Shown: positions 18,994 through 28,998 of the stretch, piece by piece
How positions within the stretch are numbered: the stretch's first letter is position 1
How the letters are laid out: every line of letters starts with the position of its first letter
Source of the DNA: Treponema bryantii NK4A124
GTDB lineage: Bacteria > Spirochaetota > Spirochaetia > Treponematales > Treponemataceae
Direction of reading: 5' to 3'
DNA: 64,000 bases
Assembly (NCBI RefSeq): GCF_000421345.1
Contig: NZ_ATWV01000004.1
Location: 186,001 to 250,000 of the forward strand
Notes under the pieces: model-generated
What the model saw: only the letters and a program-made list of their open reading frames with translations
What the model was told of the DNA's origin: nothing
Databases searched by the model: none
Translations under genes and position numbers: made by a program

Positions 18994-19818
18994 CTACTTC
19001 TTACGACGACTAACAATAAACTTGCTAGAAGTCTTTCTCTTGTTACGAGTCTGGTAACCTTTACAAGGCTGTCCCCAAGGAGTAACTGGGTTACGTCCCT
19101 TACCAGCACCTTCACCACCACCAAGTGGATGATCAACCGGGTTCATAGCCATACCGCGTACTGTAGGGCGGATACCCATCCAGCGCTTATGACCGGCTTT
19201 ACCAAGTTTAACGTTCATGTGCTCTTCGTTTCCTACAACACCGATTGTAGCGTAGCACTTTCCGTTAATCTTTCTCATTTCACTTGAAGGCAAGCGAACG
19301 ATAACGTAGTCACCTTCGCGACCTGCAATCATTGCACTAGCACCAGCAGAACGAACAAGCTGTCCACCCTGACCAAGTGTCAATTCAATGTTATGAATAG
19401 TGAAACCAACTGGAATTGCATTCAGAGGAAGTGCATTTCCAACTGTTGGAGCTGCATTTTCGCCAGAAATAATCTTCTGACCAACCTGCAATCCCTTTGG
19501 AGCGATGATATAACGTTTATCACCGTCTGCATAATAAATCAAAGCGATGTTAGCACTTCTATTTGGATCGTATTCGATTGTCTTTACGGTTCCAGGAATT
19601 CCGTGCTTATCACGTTTGAAATCTATATCACGATAGCGTCTCTTGTGACCGCCGCCCTGATGACGTACAGAAATACGACCACCAGCTCCGCGTCCAGCAT
19701 GAGACTTACGACCTGACACCAAAGTTTTCTCGGGTCTATCAGTTGTCAGTTCGTCACGACGCAAGTCAACACGTCCACGTGTACCTGCTGTCATTGGCTT
19801 AAATACTTTAAGAGCCAT
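18994..19818 (-). CDS. rplB: 50S ribosomal protein L2
   Basis: 274 residues. [40 protein letters not shown] and [20 protein letters not shown] are diagnostic; the last includes the conserved histidine close to the peptidyl transferase centre. Confidence 0.98.
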   Translation of the reverse strand: MALKVFKPMTAGTRGRVDLRRDELTTDRPEKTLVSGRKSHAGRGAGGRISVRHQGGGHKRRYRDIDFKRDKHGIPGTVKTIEYDPNRSANIALIYYADGDKRYIIAPKGLQVGQKIISGENAAPTVGNALPLNAIPVGFTIHNIELTLGQGGQLVRSAGASAMIAGREGDYVIVRLPSSEMRKINGKCYATIGVVGNEEHMNVKLGKAGHKRWMGIRPTVRGMAMNPVDHPLGGGEGAGKGRNPVTPWGQPCKGYQTRNKRKTSSKFIVSRRKK

Positions 19819-19844
19819 TTTATATCCCCTTAATTCCTACCAGA

Positions 19845-20129
19845 TTATACACCTTCGAAAGCTGCAATTGTTTCGCCTTCAGCGATACGAACGATAGCCT
19901 TCTTGTAAGATGCTGTACGACCTGGTTTTCCACGAAGTCGTTTCATTTTTCCAAGCACATTCATTGTTGTGCAGTCAACTACCTTTACCTTAAACAAGCG
20001 TGTAACAGCTTCTTTAATCTGTGTCTTTGTAGCATCAGGGCGAACGATGAATACATATTTGTTCTGTTCGCGCAACATGCTTGCCTTTTCAGAAACAACA
20101 GGCCTAATAAGAATATCTTCGTAATTCAT
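19845..20129 (-). CDS. rplW: 50S ribosomal protein L23
   Basis: 94 residues. The start MNYEDILIRPVVSEKASMLR and KTQIKEAVTRLFKVKVVDC are typical. L23 is the main docking site for trigger factor and SRP. Its first base is the last base of rplD. Confidence 0.97.
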   Translation of the reverse strand: MNYEDILIRPVVSEKASMLREQNKYVFIVRPDATKTQIKEAVTRLFKVKVVDCTTMNVLGKMKRLRGKPGRTASYKKAIVRIAEGETIAAFEGV

Positions 20130-20767
20130 TATTTAGCCTCCTTATCTTCAGCATAAAAGTCAGACAGATTTTTTACAGCTGATTCAAGGATGATTACCTT
20201 GCGTCCGTAGAACAATGTGTGTGCTTCGAGACGGTTGTAAGCAAGGAATGAGAGGTTAGGAATATTGCGTCCAGCCTGCTTAATCTTTGCATCATCATCT
20301 TTAAGAATCAATACAGTTCTTTCGTCCTTAGCGAAGTTATTAAGAATAGCTGCCAAGTCCTTTGTTTTACCGCTTTCTACAGTAAAATCTTCGATAACTG
20401 TAAGTCTGTCACCCTGAGCATGTGCACTCAAGATTGACTTCATAGCAAGTCTCTTTTCTTTCTTTGGAATTGAATAGCTGAAATCTCTTGGTTTTGGTCC
20501 AAAAATTGTACCACCACCTACTGTAATTGGAGACTTCTTATCACCACGACGTGCGTTACCAGTTCCCTTCTGCTTATAAGGCTTATTGTTAGAACCATGA
20601 ACTTCTGCACGAGTTTTTGTACATGCAGTACCAACACGTCTGTTAGCCAATTCATTTGTAATAGCGTAATAGATTACGTCGTCATTAACTGGAAGACCGA
20701 ATACTTTATCATCAAGTGTGATTGTACGCAGCTCTTTACCAGAAGTTGAATATACTTTCTTTTCCAT
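20129..20767 (-). CDS. rplD: 50S ribosomal protein L4
   Basis: 212 residues. The long internal loop with HGSNNKPYKQKGTGNARRGD reaches the exit tunnel (macrolide region). The globular part ends LEAHTLFYGRKVIILESAV. In E. coli L4 represses the S10 operon; no comparable leader is evident here before rpsJ. Confidence 0.97.
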   Translation of the reverse strand: MEKKVYSTSGKELRTITLDDKVFGLPVNDDVIYYAITNELANRRVGTACTKTRAEVHGSNNKPYKQKGTGNARRGDKKSPITVGGGTIFGPKPRDFSYSIPKKEKRLAMKSILSAHAQGDRLTVIEDFTVESGKTKDLAAILNNFAKDERTVLILKDDDAKIKQAGRNIPNLSFLAYNRLEAHTLFYGRKVIILESAVKNLSDFYAEDKEAK

Positions 20768-20777
20768 ATTCTATCTC

Positions 20778-21398
20778 CTATTTCTTTACTGCGGACTTCA
20801 CGATGAGTGTACAGTCCTTATTTCCAGGAACAGCACCGCGAACCATAATTACTTTGAGCTCTGGATCAACTTTTACAATCTTCAGATTCTGCACAGTAAC
20901 TCTTTTGAATCCCATGTGTCCAGGAAGCTTAATATTCTTGAATGAGTGACCTGGAGTTGTACATTCTCCTGTACCACCCGGCTCACGATGGAACTTAGAA
21001 CCGTGTGTAGCACGTCCACCATGGAAGCCCCATCTCTTCATAACACCCTGGAAACCCTTACCTTTTGATGTAGCTGTTACGTCGAGGAAACGGCTACCTT
21101 CAAAGAGCTCAAGACCAACAACATCTCCAATGTTTACTTCTTTTTCGAAGTTGCGGAACTCTTTCAAGTGGCGCTTTGGAGTAATGTTTTCTGGGAATTG
21201 TCCGGCATATGCTTTGTTTGCTTTAGATGCTTTCAAATCATCCAAACCAAGAACAACTGCATCATAACCGCAATTTTCCTTTGTTTTCTTGGCAACAACA
21301 ACATTAGGCTCGACCTGGATTACGGTTACTGGTGTCAGATTTCCGCTTTCGTCGAATATCTGTGTCATGCCAACTTTCTTTGCAATCAGACCTTTCAT
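20778..21398 (-). CDS. rplC: 50S ribosomal protein L3
   Basis: 206 residues. GLIAKKVGMTQIFDESGNLT at the start and the extended loop KGKGFQGVMKRWGFHGGRAT followed by GSKFHREPG are the L3 signature near the peptidyl transferase centre. A spacer of 126 bases separates it from rpsJ, longer than any other junction in the S10-alpha block. It contains a weak hairpin at about 21503-21520 (AACCCCAC/GTGGTTT with a bulge). Confidence 0.97.
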   Translation of the reverse strand: MKGLIAKKVGMTQIFDESGNLTPVTVIQVEPNVVVAKKTKENCGYDAVVLGLDDLKASKANKAYAGQFPENITPKRHLKEFRNFEKEVNIGDVVGLELFEGSRFLDVTATSKGKGFQGVMKRWGFHGGRATHGSKFHREPGGTGECTTPGHSFKNIKLPGHMGFKRVTVQNLKIVKVDPELKVIMVRGAVPGNKDCTLIVKSAVKK

Positions 21399-21524
21399 TC
21401 TGATATCTCCTATTTGGGATTTTGCTACTAACTGTTCACAAAACTCCCTTATTATTACAGGCCGTCATCCCAAATCCAGAGGGACCGTACCTAAAATTAA
21501 AACCACTATAATGTGGGGTTTACA

Positions 21525-21833
21525 CTACTGTGTAATTACTACGTCTACACCGGCAGGAAGCTCAAGCTTCATCAGTGAATCCATAACGTCCTGTGAAGGA
21601 TTCATTATGTCAATAAGGCGTTTGTGTGTACGCATTTCAAACTGCTCACGTGACTTCTTGTTTACGTGTGGTGAGCGAAGTACAGTCACCTTGTTGATTC
21701 TTGTAGGAAGAGGGATAGGACCTGAAACCTTAGCTCCCGCTTTCTGTACAGTCTGCACGATGGCTTTAGCACTCTGGTCGATCAGAACTGCATCAAATGC
21801 ACGAAGTCTGACACGAATCTTTCCATTAGCCAT
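21525..21833 (-). CDS. rpsJ: 30S ribosomal protein S10
   Basis: 102 residues. [40 protein letters not shown] and [18 protein letters not shown] mark S10, which is also NusE. It follows tuf by 71 bases. Confidence 0.98.
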   Translation of the reverse strand: MANGKIRVRLRAFDAVLIDQSAKAIVQTVQKAGAKVSGPIPLPTRINKVTVLRSPHVNKKSREQFEMRTHKRLIDIMNPSQDVMDSLMKLELPAGVDVVITQ

Positions 21834-21904
21834 TTAATTTTACTCCTGTTTCACAACAGACAGGCTGATAAACAATACCAGCCCATCTGTTTGAAAAAAT
21901 CTAA

Positions 21905-23089
21905 CTATTCAATGATTTTTGTAACCTGTCCAGAAGCGATTGTGTGACCGCCTTCACGGATAGCAAGCTTAAGACCTTCATCCATAGCGATTGGGTGAAT
22001 AAGTTCACCGATAACCTTTACGTTATCGCCTGGTTTTACCATGTCTGTACCAGCTTCGAGTTCGATTGTACCAGTGATATCAGTAGTTCTGAAGTAGAAC
22101 TGTGGGCGATATCCTGTGAAGAATGGAGAGTGACGTCCACCTTCTTCCTTTGAAAGAACGTAAATCTGAGCTTCGAACTTTGTATGTGGAGTGATAGACT
22201 TTGGTGCAGCGAGAACCTGTCCACGAACAACATCTTTCTTTTCAATACCACGGAGGAGGATACCAACGTTATCACCAGCCATACCCTGATCAAGAGTCTT
22301 CTGGAACATTTCGATACCTGTTACAGTTGTATCAGCTGTTGGGCGGATACCTACGATCTGTACAGCATCGTTCATGTTTACAACACCACGCTCGATCTTT
22401 CCTGTTACTACAGTACCACGACCAGAGATAGTGAAGATGTCTTCGATTGGCATCAAGAATGGTTTCTGATCATCACGAACTGGATCATCGAACCATGTAT
22501 CCATAGCTGTAAGGAGCTCTTCGATACAAGCTGTGTTTTCTGGAGTTGGGTCATTCAAAGCCTTGAATGCAGAACCCTTAATGATTGGTGTATCTTCAGA
22601 GAAACCATATTCCTTAAGAGTATCTTTTACTTCTTCTACTACGAGTTCGAGAAGATCTGGATCATCAACCTGGTCAACCTTGTTCAAGAATACGATGATC
22701 TTTGGTACACCTACCTGACGAGCGAGGAGCAAGTGCTCACGTGTCTGAGGCATAACTGAGTCTGGAGCAGATACTACGAGGATAGAACCATCCATCTGAG
22801 CAGCACCAGTAATCATGTTCTTAATGTAGTCAGCATGTCCTGGGCAGTCGATATGAGCATAGTGTCTCTTATCTGACTGATATTCCAAGTGACGAGTGTT
22901 GATTGTAATACCACGTTCCTTCTCTTCTGGAGCGTTATCAATTTCGTCGTACTTAAGAACCTTATCACCATACTTGTTTCCACAGTATGTTGTGATAGCA
23001 GCTGAAAGTGTAGTCTTACCATGGTCTACGTGACCAATAGTACCAACGTTCATGTGAGGTTTAGTTCTAACGAACTTCTCCTTAGCCAT
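21905..23089 (-). CDS. tuf: Translation elongation factor Tu
   Basis: 394 residues from the ATG at 23089 ([20 protein letters not shown]), preceded by AAGGAG; an in-frame upstream ATG would add 14 residues not found in the family. The GTPase motifs are intact: [16 protein letters not shown] and NKVD. Domains 2 and 3 follow, with [12 protein letters not shown] and the C-terminal VGAGV-like region replaced by [18 protein letters not shown], normal for the family. It is separated from rpsG by a structured leader of about 460 nt with its own promoter, and fusA is absent from the str group. Confidence 0.98.
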   Translation of the reverse strand: MAKEKFVRTKPHMNVGTIGHVDHGKTTLSAAITTYCGNKYGDKVLKYDEIDNAPEEKERGITINTRHLEYQSDKRHYAHIDCPGHADYIKNMITGAAQMDGSILVVSAPDSVMPQTREHLLLARQVGVPKIIVFLNKVDQVDDPDLLELVVEEVKDTLKEYGFSEDTPIIKGSAFKALNDPTPENTACIEELLTAMDTWFDDPVRDDQKPFLMPIEDIFTISGRGTVVTGKIERGVVNMNDAVQIVGIRPTADTTVTGIEMFQKTLDQGMAGDNVGILLRGIEKKDVVRGQVLAAPKSITPHTKFEAQIYVLSKEEGGRHSPFFTGYRPQFYFRTTDITGTIELEAGTDMVKPGDNVKVIGELIHPIAMDEGLKLAIREGGHTIASGQVTKIIE

Positions 23090-23250
23090 GTTTTTCTCCT
23101 TGCCGGATTTAATATCGTCCCGATCCGGCATTAATATTTTTTATGTGCTGCACTTTAAGCCAGAATACGCAAGCATCTTTTACCAAGACCTGCAATATTC
23201 GCAGACACACTATTTGAATGAGTAGATAATAATTGATAGAAACGGATAAA

Positions 23251-23528
23251 ATAACATATTTCGTAACATTCCATATTATTCGAAATGTTATAACCCGGTA
23301 CCACCGATCATTATCACCTGACTGACAACTGGTTTGGTATATTCGAGTTTGGCTGTGATAGCCGCCAGGAACTCCCTAATCTGTTGTCTATATAATCATC
23401 ACCAACGGTGAAAATTAACCTCATTAAGGGTCGCATCTACCTGAAAATCATTCCTGATTAGCTTTACGGTGATGCCAATTCTGCTCAGCAGACTTGCCTG
23501 ACTTCTCAAAGAACCCAATACCCCTCAT
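23251..23528 (-). promoter_or_regulatory. Structured leader RNA region upstream of tuf
   Basis: The 577-bp gap between rpsG and tuf holds no recognised gene. It does hold nested inverted repeats: GGCAAGTCTGC/GCAGAATTGGC (23474-23498); CATCACC (23397-23403) with GGTGATG (23468-23474); AATCA GGAA TGATT (23446-23459); an arm pair 23306-23314 with 23392-23400 stacked on GACAAC (23324-23329) with GTTGTC (23383-23388); an inner hairpin 23345-23374; and ATAACATatTTCG with CGAAATGTTAT (23251-23291). The promoter at 23556-23584 would transcribe all of this on the minus strand as a tuf leader or separate RNA of about 300 nt. I cannot assign a known RNA class. A 26-codon reading frame (23448-23528) and short protein-like stretches exist, but no full gene. 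Confidence 0.6.
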
Positions 23529-23555
23529 AAAATTCAAAAAAGGGCAAGTTCAAAC

Positions 23556-23584
23556 AATATACAAAATTTAAAAAATAAATTCAA
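23556..23584 (-). promoter_or_regulatory. Sigma-70 promoter of the tuf leader
   Basis: On the minus strand TTGAAT (23584-23579), a 17-bp spacer and TATATT (23561-23556). The predicted transcript starts near 23549, just before the structured region. Confidence 0.6.
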
Positions 23585-23658
23585 GCGCTAAATGCCGAAT
23601 TTATGAAAATAATGTAAATCTTCGCATTTATCACAAATCCGGTAAAAGTAATAAAAAA

Positions 23659-23682
23659 GGAGACCACCCTGAGGTAATCTCC
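23659..23682 (-). terminator. Intrinsic terminator after rpsG
   Basis: On the minus strand GGAGATTACC pairs with GGTGGTCTCC (two G-U pairs) around TCAG, followed by TTTTTTATTAC. The wobble pairs form only in minus-strand RNA, which supports this orientation. It closes the rplK-rpoBC-rpsL-rpsG unit and makes tuf depend on its own promoter. Confidence 0.8.
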
Positions 23683-23708
23683 CTTTTATAAATCAGGCAG
23701 CTATTAAA

Positions 23709-24179
23709 CTACCATCTGTAGTGAGCAAAAGCCTTGTTAGCTTCAGCCATCTTATGTACATCTTCACGCTTCTTGTAAGCAGTACCAGTGTTGTTGTAAG
23801 CATCAAGAAGTTCAGCAGCAAGTGTATCTGCCATTCCGTGTCCGCTTCTTGAACGAGCTGCATCAATGATCCATCTCATTGCAAGTGCTTCACGACGTGA
23901 TTCACGGATTTCCATTGGAACCTGATAAGTAGCACCACCAACGCGGCGTGACTTAACTTCTACCATTGGCTTAACATTTTCAAGAGCCTTAAGAAGAACT
24001 TCCAAAGGATCCTTATCTGTCTTTGCCTTAAGGTTATCCATTGCCTCATATACGATCTTTGTACAGATAGATTTCTTTCCGTCAAGCATCATACGGCAAA
24101 CGAATTTTGATACAACCTTTGAGTTGTATTTTACATCCGGCATCATCGGACGTTCGATTGATTTCTTATGTCTTCCCAT
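23709..24179 (-). CDS. rpsG: 30S ribosomal protein S7
   Basis: 156 residues. The N-terminus has [20 protein letters not shown], the middle [20 protein letters not shown] and the C-terminus [16 protein letters not shown]7 nucleates 30S head assembly. It is followed by a terminator instead of fusA. Confidence 0.98.
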   Translation of the reverse strand: MGRHKKSIERPMMPDVKYNSKVVSKFVCRMMLDGKKSICTKIVYEAMDNLKAKTDKDPLEVLLKALENVKPMVEVKSRRVGGATYQVPMEIRESRREALAMRWIIDAARSRSGHGMADTLAAELLDAYNNTGTAYKKREDVHKMAEANKAFAHYRW

Positions 24180-24191
24180 CTTAGTCCTCCA

Positions 24192-24566
24192 TTATGCCTT
24201 TGGTCTCTTAGCACCATACTTAGAGCGTCCGCGCTTGCGGTCTTCAACTCCAAGAGTATCTTTTGTACCACGGATGATATGATAACGTACACCAGGAAGG
24301 TCCTTTACACGACCACCGCGTACTAAAACAACTGAGTGTTCCTGCAAGTTATGTCCAATACCTGGAATATAAGCAGTAACTTCAATACCATTTGACAAAC
24401 GAACACGCGCAATCTTTCTAAGCGCTGAGTTTGGTTTCTTAGGTGTCTGAGTCATAACACGTGTACATACACCACGCTTCTGCGGACAGCCCTCAAGTGC
24501 GGGAGCTTTAGTTCTGTTGGCAGCAGACTTACGACCCTGATGAATTAATTGATTAATTGTAGGCAT
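24192..24566 (-). CDS. rpsL: 30S ribosomal protein S12
   Basis: 124 residues. The decoding-site motifs [11 protein letters not shown] and [13 protein letters not shown] are unaltered, with Lys at the positions equivalent to E. coli 42 and 87, so no classic streptomycin-resistance change is present. It begins 12 bases before rpsG. Confidence 0.98.
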   Translation of the reverse strand: MPTINQLIHQGRKSAANRTKAPALEGCPQKRGVCTRVMTQTPKKPNSALRKIARVRLSNGIEVTAYIPGIGHNLQEHSVVLVRGGRVKDLPGVRYHIIRGTKDTLGVEDRKRGRSKYGAKRPKA

Positions 24567-24584
24567 CGCCTATTCTCCTGTTTA

Positions 24585-24681
24585 TTCCGGTCAGCACCCC
24601 GGAAGATATAAAAATCCTTTATAAAGGATAGGTTTAACGATTATATAGAATTCAAAAAATGAATTCAATATATAATCGTTA
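24585..24681 (-). promoter_or_regulatory. Three tandem hairpins in the rpoC-rpsL spacer
   Basis: Reading from rpoC: TAACGATTATAT (24635-24646) pairs with 24670-24681, with GAATTCA/TGAATTC stacked inside. Next is a perfect 16-bp palindrome ATCCTTTATAAAGGAT (24614-24629). Last is TTCCGG/CCGGAA (24585-24604). No strong uridine run follows. Likely an RNA processing or attenuation site separating RNA polymerase from ribosomal protein output. Confidence 0.55.
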
Positions 24682-24693
24682 GAATTTCAAAAT

Positions 24694-27600
24694 TTAGTCA
24701 TTGTCCTCAGCCTCAAAGCTTGGTTCTTCGAGCTGAGATTCCTGCTCTGCTTCGAGACGGCGGCGTTCAAGAATCTCATTCATCTGAGCGTCAAGGTCAC
24801 GGTCGCTGTCATCAAAGAGCTTGATGTCCTTGTAATTCTTGATACCTGTACCAGCCGGAATCATGTGACCGATTGCAACGTTCTCCTTGATTCCGTGGAG
24901 GCCATCTGTAGCACCAGAAATTGCAGCGTTGGTAAGAACGCGTGTTGTTTCCTGGAAGGAAGCTGCAGAAATAAATGAATCTACACCAAGAGAAGCTTTA
25001 GTAATACCCTGGAACATTGGGCGGCCAACAGCTGGCTGTCCACCGGCAGCGATTACACGCTCGTTCTCTTCGTGGAACTTATACTTATCTACCTGCTGAC
25101 CGAAGATGAACTTTGTATCACCAACTGATACGATTTCAATCTTGCGGAGCATCTGACGTACGATAATACCGATATGCTTATCGTTGATATCTACACCCTG
25201 CTGGCGGTAAACGTTCTGGATTTCATCCATAAGATAATTCTGAAGAGCGTTTTCACCGAGGATTGCAAGTACATCCTGTGGATTTGGAGATCCGGCACAG
25301 AGCTGTTCACCTGCTTCTACCTTATCGCCATCACGTACAAGCATACGCTTTGTCATAGGAACAAGGTGCTCGAACTTCTTACCATATTCATCAGTAATAG
25401 AAATTACGCGCTTTCCTTTGCGAACATCCTTGAATTCAACAGTACCAGAAATCTGTGCAAGTACACATGGATTCTTTGGTTTGCGTGCTTCAAAGAGTTC
25501 AGATACACGAGGAAGACCTCCGGTAATATCCTGAGACTTCTGTGCTTCCTTGTTCATCTTGGCAATCATATCACCGGCCTTTACAGGAGCCTTGTCATCA
25601 ACGAGGAGGATGGCACCTGCAGGAAGGAAGTAGTTACCCTGTGGGTTACCTGCTTCATCAGTGATGATGATACGTGGCTGCTTAACATCAAGGTGAAGAT
25701 CTGTGATGTAGCGTTCTGTTTTACCTGTCTGAAGGTCAACCTTCTCTTCAAGAGTAGAACCTACGATTACATCTTCAAAATGGATATATCCGTCGCTTTC
25801 TGCAAGAATAGGCTCAATGAACTGTTCGAATTCACCGATTACTTCGCCCTTCTTAACCATTGCACCGGCCTTTGTGAAGATTGTAGAACCGTTAGAGATT
25901 TCAATCTTCTGTTCCTTACTTGTGATGTAGAGAACTCCGTCTGCCTTCATAACCTTTCCGTTTACTCCGGCAACAACATCCTTACCCTTGTGCTTAAGGA
26001 TAATATCACCGCGCATAAGGTTCTTACCATCTTCAATAAGAAGCTCATCATCTGCAGTATACTTAATCTTATCGAGGATACGGATAACTGTCATATAACC
26101 CTTACGAGTAAAGAGCCACTTATCCTTCTTTTCAACGTGAGTTCCTTCGATACTCTTAATGATTGCATCGAACTTAAGAACAATCTTGTTATCGTTTGTT
26201 GACATCTCAGCCGCACCACCAGAGTGGAAGGTACGAAGTGTAAGCTGTGTACCTGGCTGACCGATTGACTGAGCAGCGATAATTCCAACTGCTTCACCAA
26301 TTTCAACAATCTTATTACGTGCAAGGTTCTTACCATAACACTTAACACAAATACCGTGCTTAGCTTCACAAGTAAGAACAGTGCGGAGCTTAACCTTTTC
26401 AACACCAGCAGCTTCAATCTTCTTAGCCATAGCTTCGTCGATGTACTGGTTTACGTCGCAGATTAATTCACCCTTAGCGTTTACAACACGTTCGATTGTA
26501 TAATGACCTTCGATACGCTTGCTGAGAGGTACCTTAACTTCATCACCTTCTTTGATAGCTGTGTAGTCAATACCATTGATTGTACAGCAGTCTTCTTCGT
26601 TGATTACTACATCCTGAGCAACATCAACAAGACGACGTGTCATGTAACCGGCATCGGCTGTCTTAAGAGCAGTATCCGAAAGACCCTTACGAGAAGCGTT
26701 AGTTGAAATAAAGTATTCTATAACGGAAAGTCCTTCGTAGAAGTTTGACTTAATTGGGAGCTCAATAATATCTCCGTTAGGCTTAGTCATCAAACCACGC
26801 ATTGCGGCAAGCTGAGAAATCTGTCCACGAGAACCGCGGGCACCAGACTTAGCCATCATGTAGATTGTGTTAAAGCCCTGCTTATCTTTCTCAAGATTAT
26901 CCATCATGAGGTTTGTAAGCTTTTCGTTAGTACGAGCCCAGATGTTTGTTACACGCTGATATCTTTCTTCTGCTGTAATAACACCCTTTCCATACTGGTT
27001 GATAATATCTTCAACTTCCTTGTTAGCCTGAGCCATGATTTCCGGCTTTTCATCAGGAACGAGGATATCCTTCATACAAAGTGTTGCACCGTAGAATGTA
27101 GCGTTCTTGTAACCAACATCCTTGATTGCATCGTGCATCTGGATTGTGAGCCAAGAGCCCTTTGTATGATATACGTGCTCAATCATCTTCTTCAAAGACT
27201 TATCGAACATCTGGCGGTTTACATATTCAATTTCTGCAGGCATTGCTTCGTTGAAAGCAAGGCGTCCTGCTGAAGTTTCAATAAGATCACCCTTCTTGAA
27301 TGTCTGTGTTCCACCAAGGAATCCGTCATCACCCTTAACCTTAAGAGCATCTGGATCGAAAGAATCCTTTGGAGCCGGAACCTTGATAAGAGCCTGCCAT
27401 TCAATTGCACCAAGTTCAGCAGCCATGCGTACTTCATCCGGTGTAGAGAAGCGCTTGCCTGTTCCCTTAGCGTTAGGTTTGATAGCAGTCATATAGTAGA
27501 TACCAAGTACCATGTCCTGAGATGGAGCAACGATTGTGTTACCGTTAGCAGGGTCAAGGAGGTTTCTTGCAGAAAGCATCAATGTCCAGCATTCCATCTG

Positions 27601-28998
27601 TGCAGCCTGTGTAAGTGGTACGTGGATAGCCATCTGGTCACCATCGAAGTCGGCGTTGAAAGCCTTACAAGCAAGTGGGTGAAGCTTAAGAGCCTTTCCT
27701 TCTACAAGTACAGGTTCAAATGCCTGGATACCAAGACGGTGAAGTGTAGGCGCACGGTTCAACATTACCGGGTGCTCTTTAACTACTTCATCAAGAATTG
27801 CATATACTTCTGGAGACTCAGACTCAACGAGAGCCTTAGCCTTCTTAATATTAAATACTACGTCCTTGTCTACGAGCTTCTTCATAAGGAATGGTTTGAA
27901 CAATTCCAAAGCCATCTTTGTAGGAAGACCGCACTGCCAGAGCTTAAGTTCTGGTCCAACAACGATTACCGAACGTCCAGAGTAGTCAACACGCTTACCA
28001 AGAAGATTCAAGCGGAAACGTCCCTGCTTACCTTTAAGAAGGTCAGAAATTGACTTAAGAGGGCGGTTTGAAGCACCCTTAACTGCACGCTTTCTCTTTG
28101 TGTTGTCAAACAAAGCATCAACTGCTTCCTGAAGCATACGCTTTTCGTTGCGGATGATGATGTCTGGAGCAGAAAGCTGCTGAAGTCTCTTAAGACGGTT
28201 ATTACGGTTAATAACACGGCGGTAGAGATCATTGAGGTCAGAGGTAGCGAAACGTCCACCATCGAGCTGTACCATAGGGCGGAGCTCAGGAGGAATAACT
28301 GGAATTACGTCCAGAATCATCCATGAAACCTTGTTTCCAGATGCGCGGAAGTTTTCAACAATTTCGATACGGCGGAGAAGTCTCTTGTCAGACTTAGCGC
28401 CCTTTTCAATCATTTTTGCACGGAGCTCTGCTGCAAGTTCGTCGAGGTCAAGGCGTTCAAGCATAGTCTTGATAGCCTCGGCTCCCATATCTGCTGTGAA
28501 AGCAGAACCTGCATAGTGCTCAAGTGCTTCCTGATATTCTTCTTCTGTAAGGAGCTGTCCCTTCTTAAGGTCAGTATCTCCTGCATCAATTACGATATAT
28601 TTTTCGTAGTACAAAACCGAACGGAGTGCTGCAACCTGGAGGTCGAGCAAAAGACCCATGCGGCTTGGAACTGAGCGGTAATACCAGATATGGCTTACTG
28701 GAGCTGCAAGCTCAATGTGTCCTGTACGTTCACGGCGTACTTTGAAATGTGTAACTTCAACACCACAGCGGTCACAGATAACGCCCTTATAGCGGATAGA
28801 CTTAAACTTACCGCAGTAGCATTCCCATTCCTTTGTAGTACCGAAAATTCTTTCACAGAAAAGACCGTCTTTCTCAGGACGGAGTGTTCTGTAATTTATA
28901 GTCTCAGGCTTTTTTACCTCACCGTAAGACCATGAACGAATGGTCTCTGGAGAAGCCAGTTTAATCTTTAAGCTGTCAAAATCCTGTACATCACGCAT
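24694..28998 (-). CDS. rpoC: RNA polymerase beta' subunit
   Basis: 1434 residues from the ATG at 28998, which has AGGAGG 7 bases upstream and begins [20 protein letters not shown]; earlier in-frame ATGs lie inside rpoB or too close to that site. The N-terminal zinc ribbon [20 protein letters not shown] is intact, the catalytic magnesium motif NADFDGD is exact, and the trigger loop/bridge region has [20 protein letters not shown]. The second zinc cluster ([17 protein letters not shown]) is present. It overlaps rpoB by 8 bases, so translation is coupled. Confidence 0.97.
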   Translation of the reverse strand: MRDVQDFDSLKIKLASPETIRSWSYGEVKKPETINYRTLRPEKDGLFCERIFGTTKEWECYCGKFKSIRYKGVICDRCGVEVTHFKVRRERTGHIELAAPVSHIWYYRSVPSRMGLLLDLQVAALRSVLYYEKYIVIDAGDTDLKKGQLLTEEEYQEALEHYAGSAFTADMGAEAIKTMLERLDLDELAAELRAKMIEKGAKSDKRLLRRIEIVENFRASGNKVSWMILDVIPVIPPELRPMVQLDGGRFATSDLNDLYRRVINRNNRLKRLQQLSAPDIIIRNEKRMLQEAVDALFDNTKRKRAVKGASNRPLKSISDLLKGKQGRFRLNLLGKRVDYSGRSVIVVGPELKLWQCGLPTKMALELFKPFLMKKLVDKDVVFNIKKAKALVESESPEVYAILDEVVKEHPVMLNRAPTLHRLGIQAFEPVLVEGKALKLHPLACKAFNADFDGDQMAIHVPLTQAAQMECWTLMLSARNLLDPANGNTIVAPSQDMVLGIYYMTAIKPNAKGTGKRFSTPDEVRMAAELGAIEWQALIKVPAPKDSFDPDALKVKGDDGFLGGTQTFKKGDLIETSAGRLAFNEAMPAEIEYVNRQMFDKSLKKMIEHVYHTKGSWLTIQMHDAIKDVGYKNATFYGATLCMKDILVPDEKPEIMAQANKEVEDIINQYGKGVITAEERYQRVTNIWARTNEKLTNLMMDNLEKDKQGFNTIYMMAKSGARGSRGQISQLAAMRGLMTKPNGDIIELPIKSNFYEGLSVIEYFISTNASRKGLSDTALKTADAGYMTRRLVDVAQDVVINEEDCCTINGIDYTAIKEGDEVKVPLSKRIEGHYTIERVVNAKGELICDVNQYIDEAMAKKIEAAGVEKVKLRTVLTCEAKHGICVKCYGKNLARNKIVEIGEAVGIIAAQSIGQPGTQLTLRTFHSGGAAEMSTNDNKIVLKFDAIIKSIEGTHVEKKDKWLFTRKGYMTVIRILDKIKYTADDELLIEDGKNLMRGDIILKHKGKDVVAGVNGKVMKADGVLYITSKEQKIEISNGSTIFTKAGAMVKKGEVIGEFEQFIEPILAESDGYIHFEDVIVGSTLEEKVDLQTGKTERYITDLHLDVKQPRIIITDEAGNPQGNYFLPAGAILLVDDKAPVKAGDMIAKMNKEAQKSQDITGGLPRVSELFEARKPKNPCVLAQISGTVEFKDVRKGKRVISITDEYGKKFEHLVPMTKRMLVRDGDKVEAGEQLCAGSPNPQDVLAILGENALQNYLMDEIQNVYRQQGVDINDKHIGIIVRQMLRKIEIVSVGDTKFIFGQQVDKYKFHEENERVIAAGGQPAVGRPMFQGITKASLGVDSFISAASFQETTRVLTNAAISGATDGLHGIKENVAIGHMIPAGTGIKNYKDIKLFDDSDRDLDAQMNEILERRRLEAEQESQLEEPSFEAEDND

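Noticed and set aside
23290-23310. GGTGGTACCGGG on the minus strand resembles a T-box sequence
   Set aside because: No stem I specifier loop or conserved AG bulge was found, and tuf is not an aminoacylation-related gene.
23290-23372. Segment starting CCTGGCGGCTAT on the minus strand resembles the 5' part of 5S rRNA
   Set aside because: Only the ends look alike. The central loops and the 3' third are missing, and there is no rRNA operon nearby.
25174-26202. 342-codon plus-strand frame opposite rpoC
   Set aside because: Antisense shadow of a conserved gene, with Cys/Leu/Phe-rich unlikely sequence.
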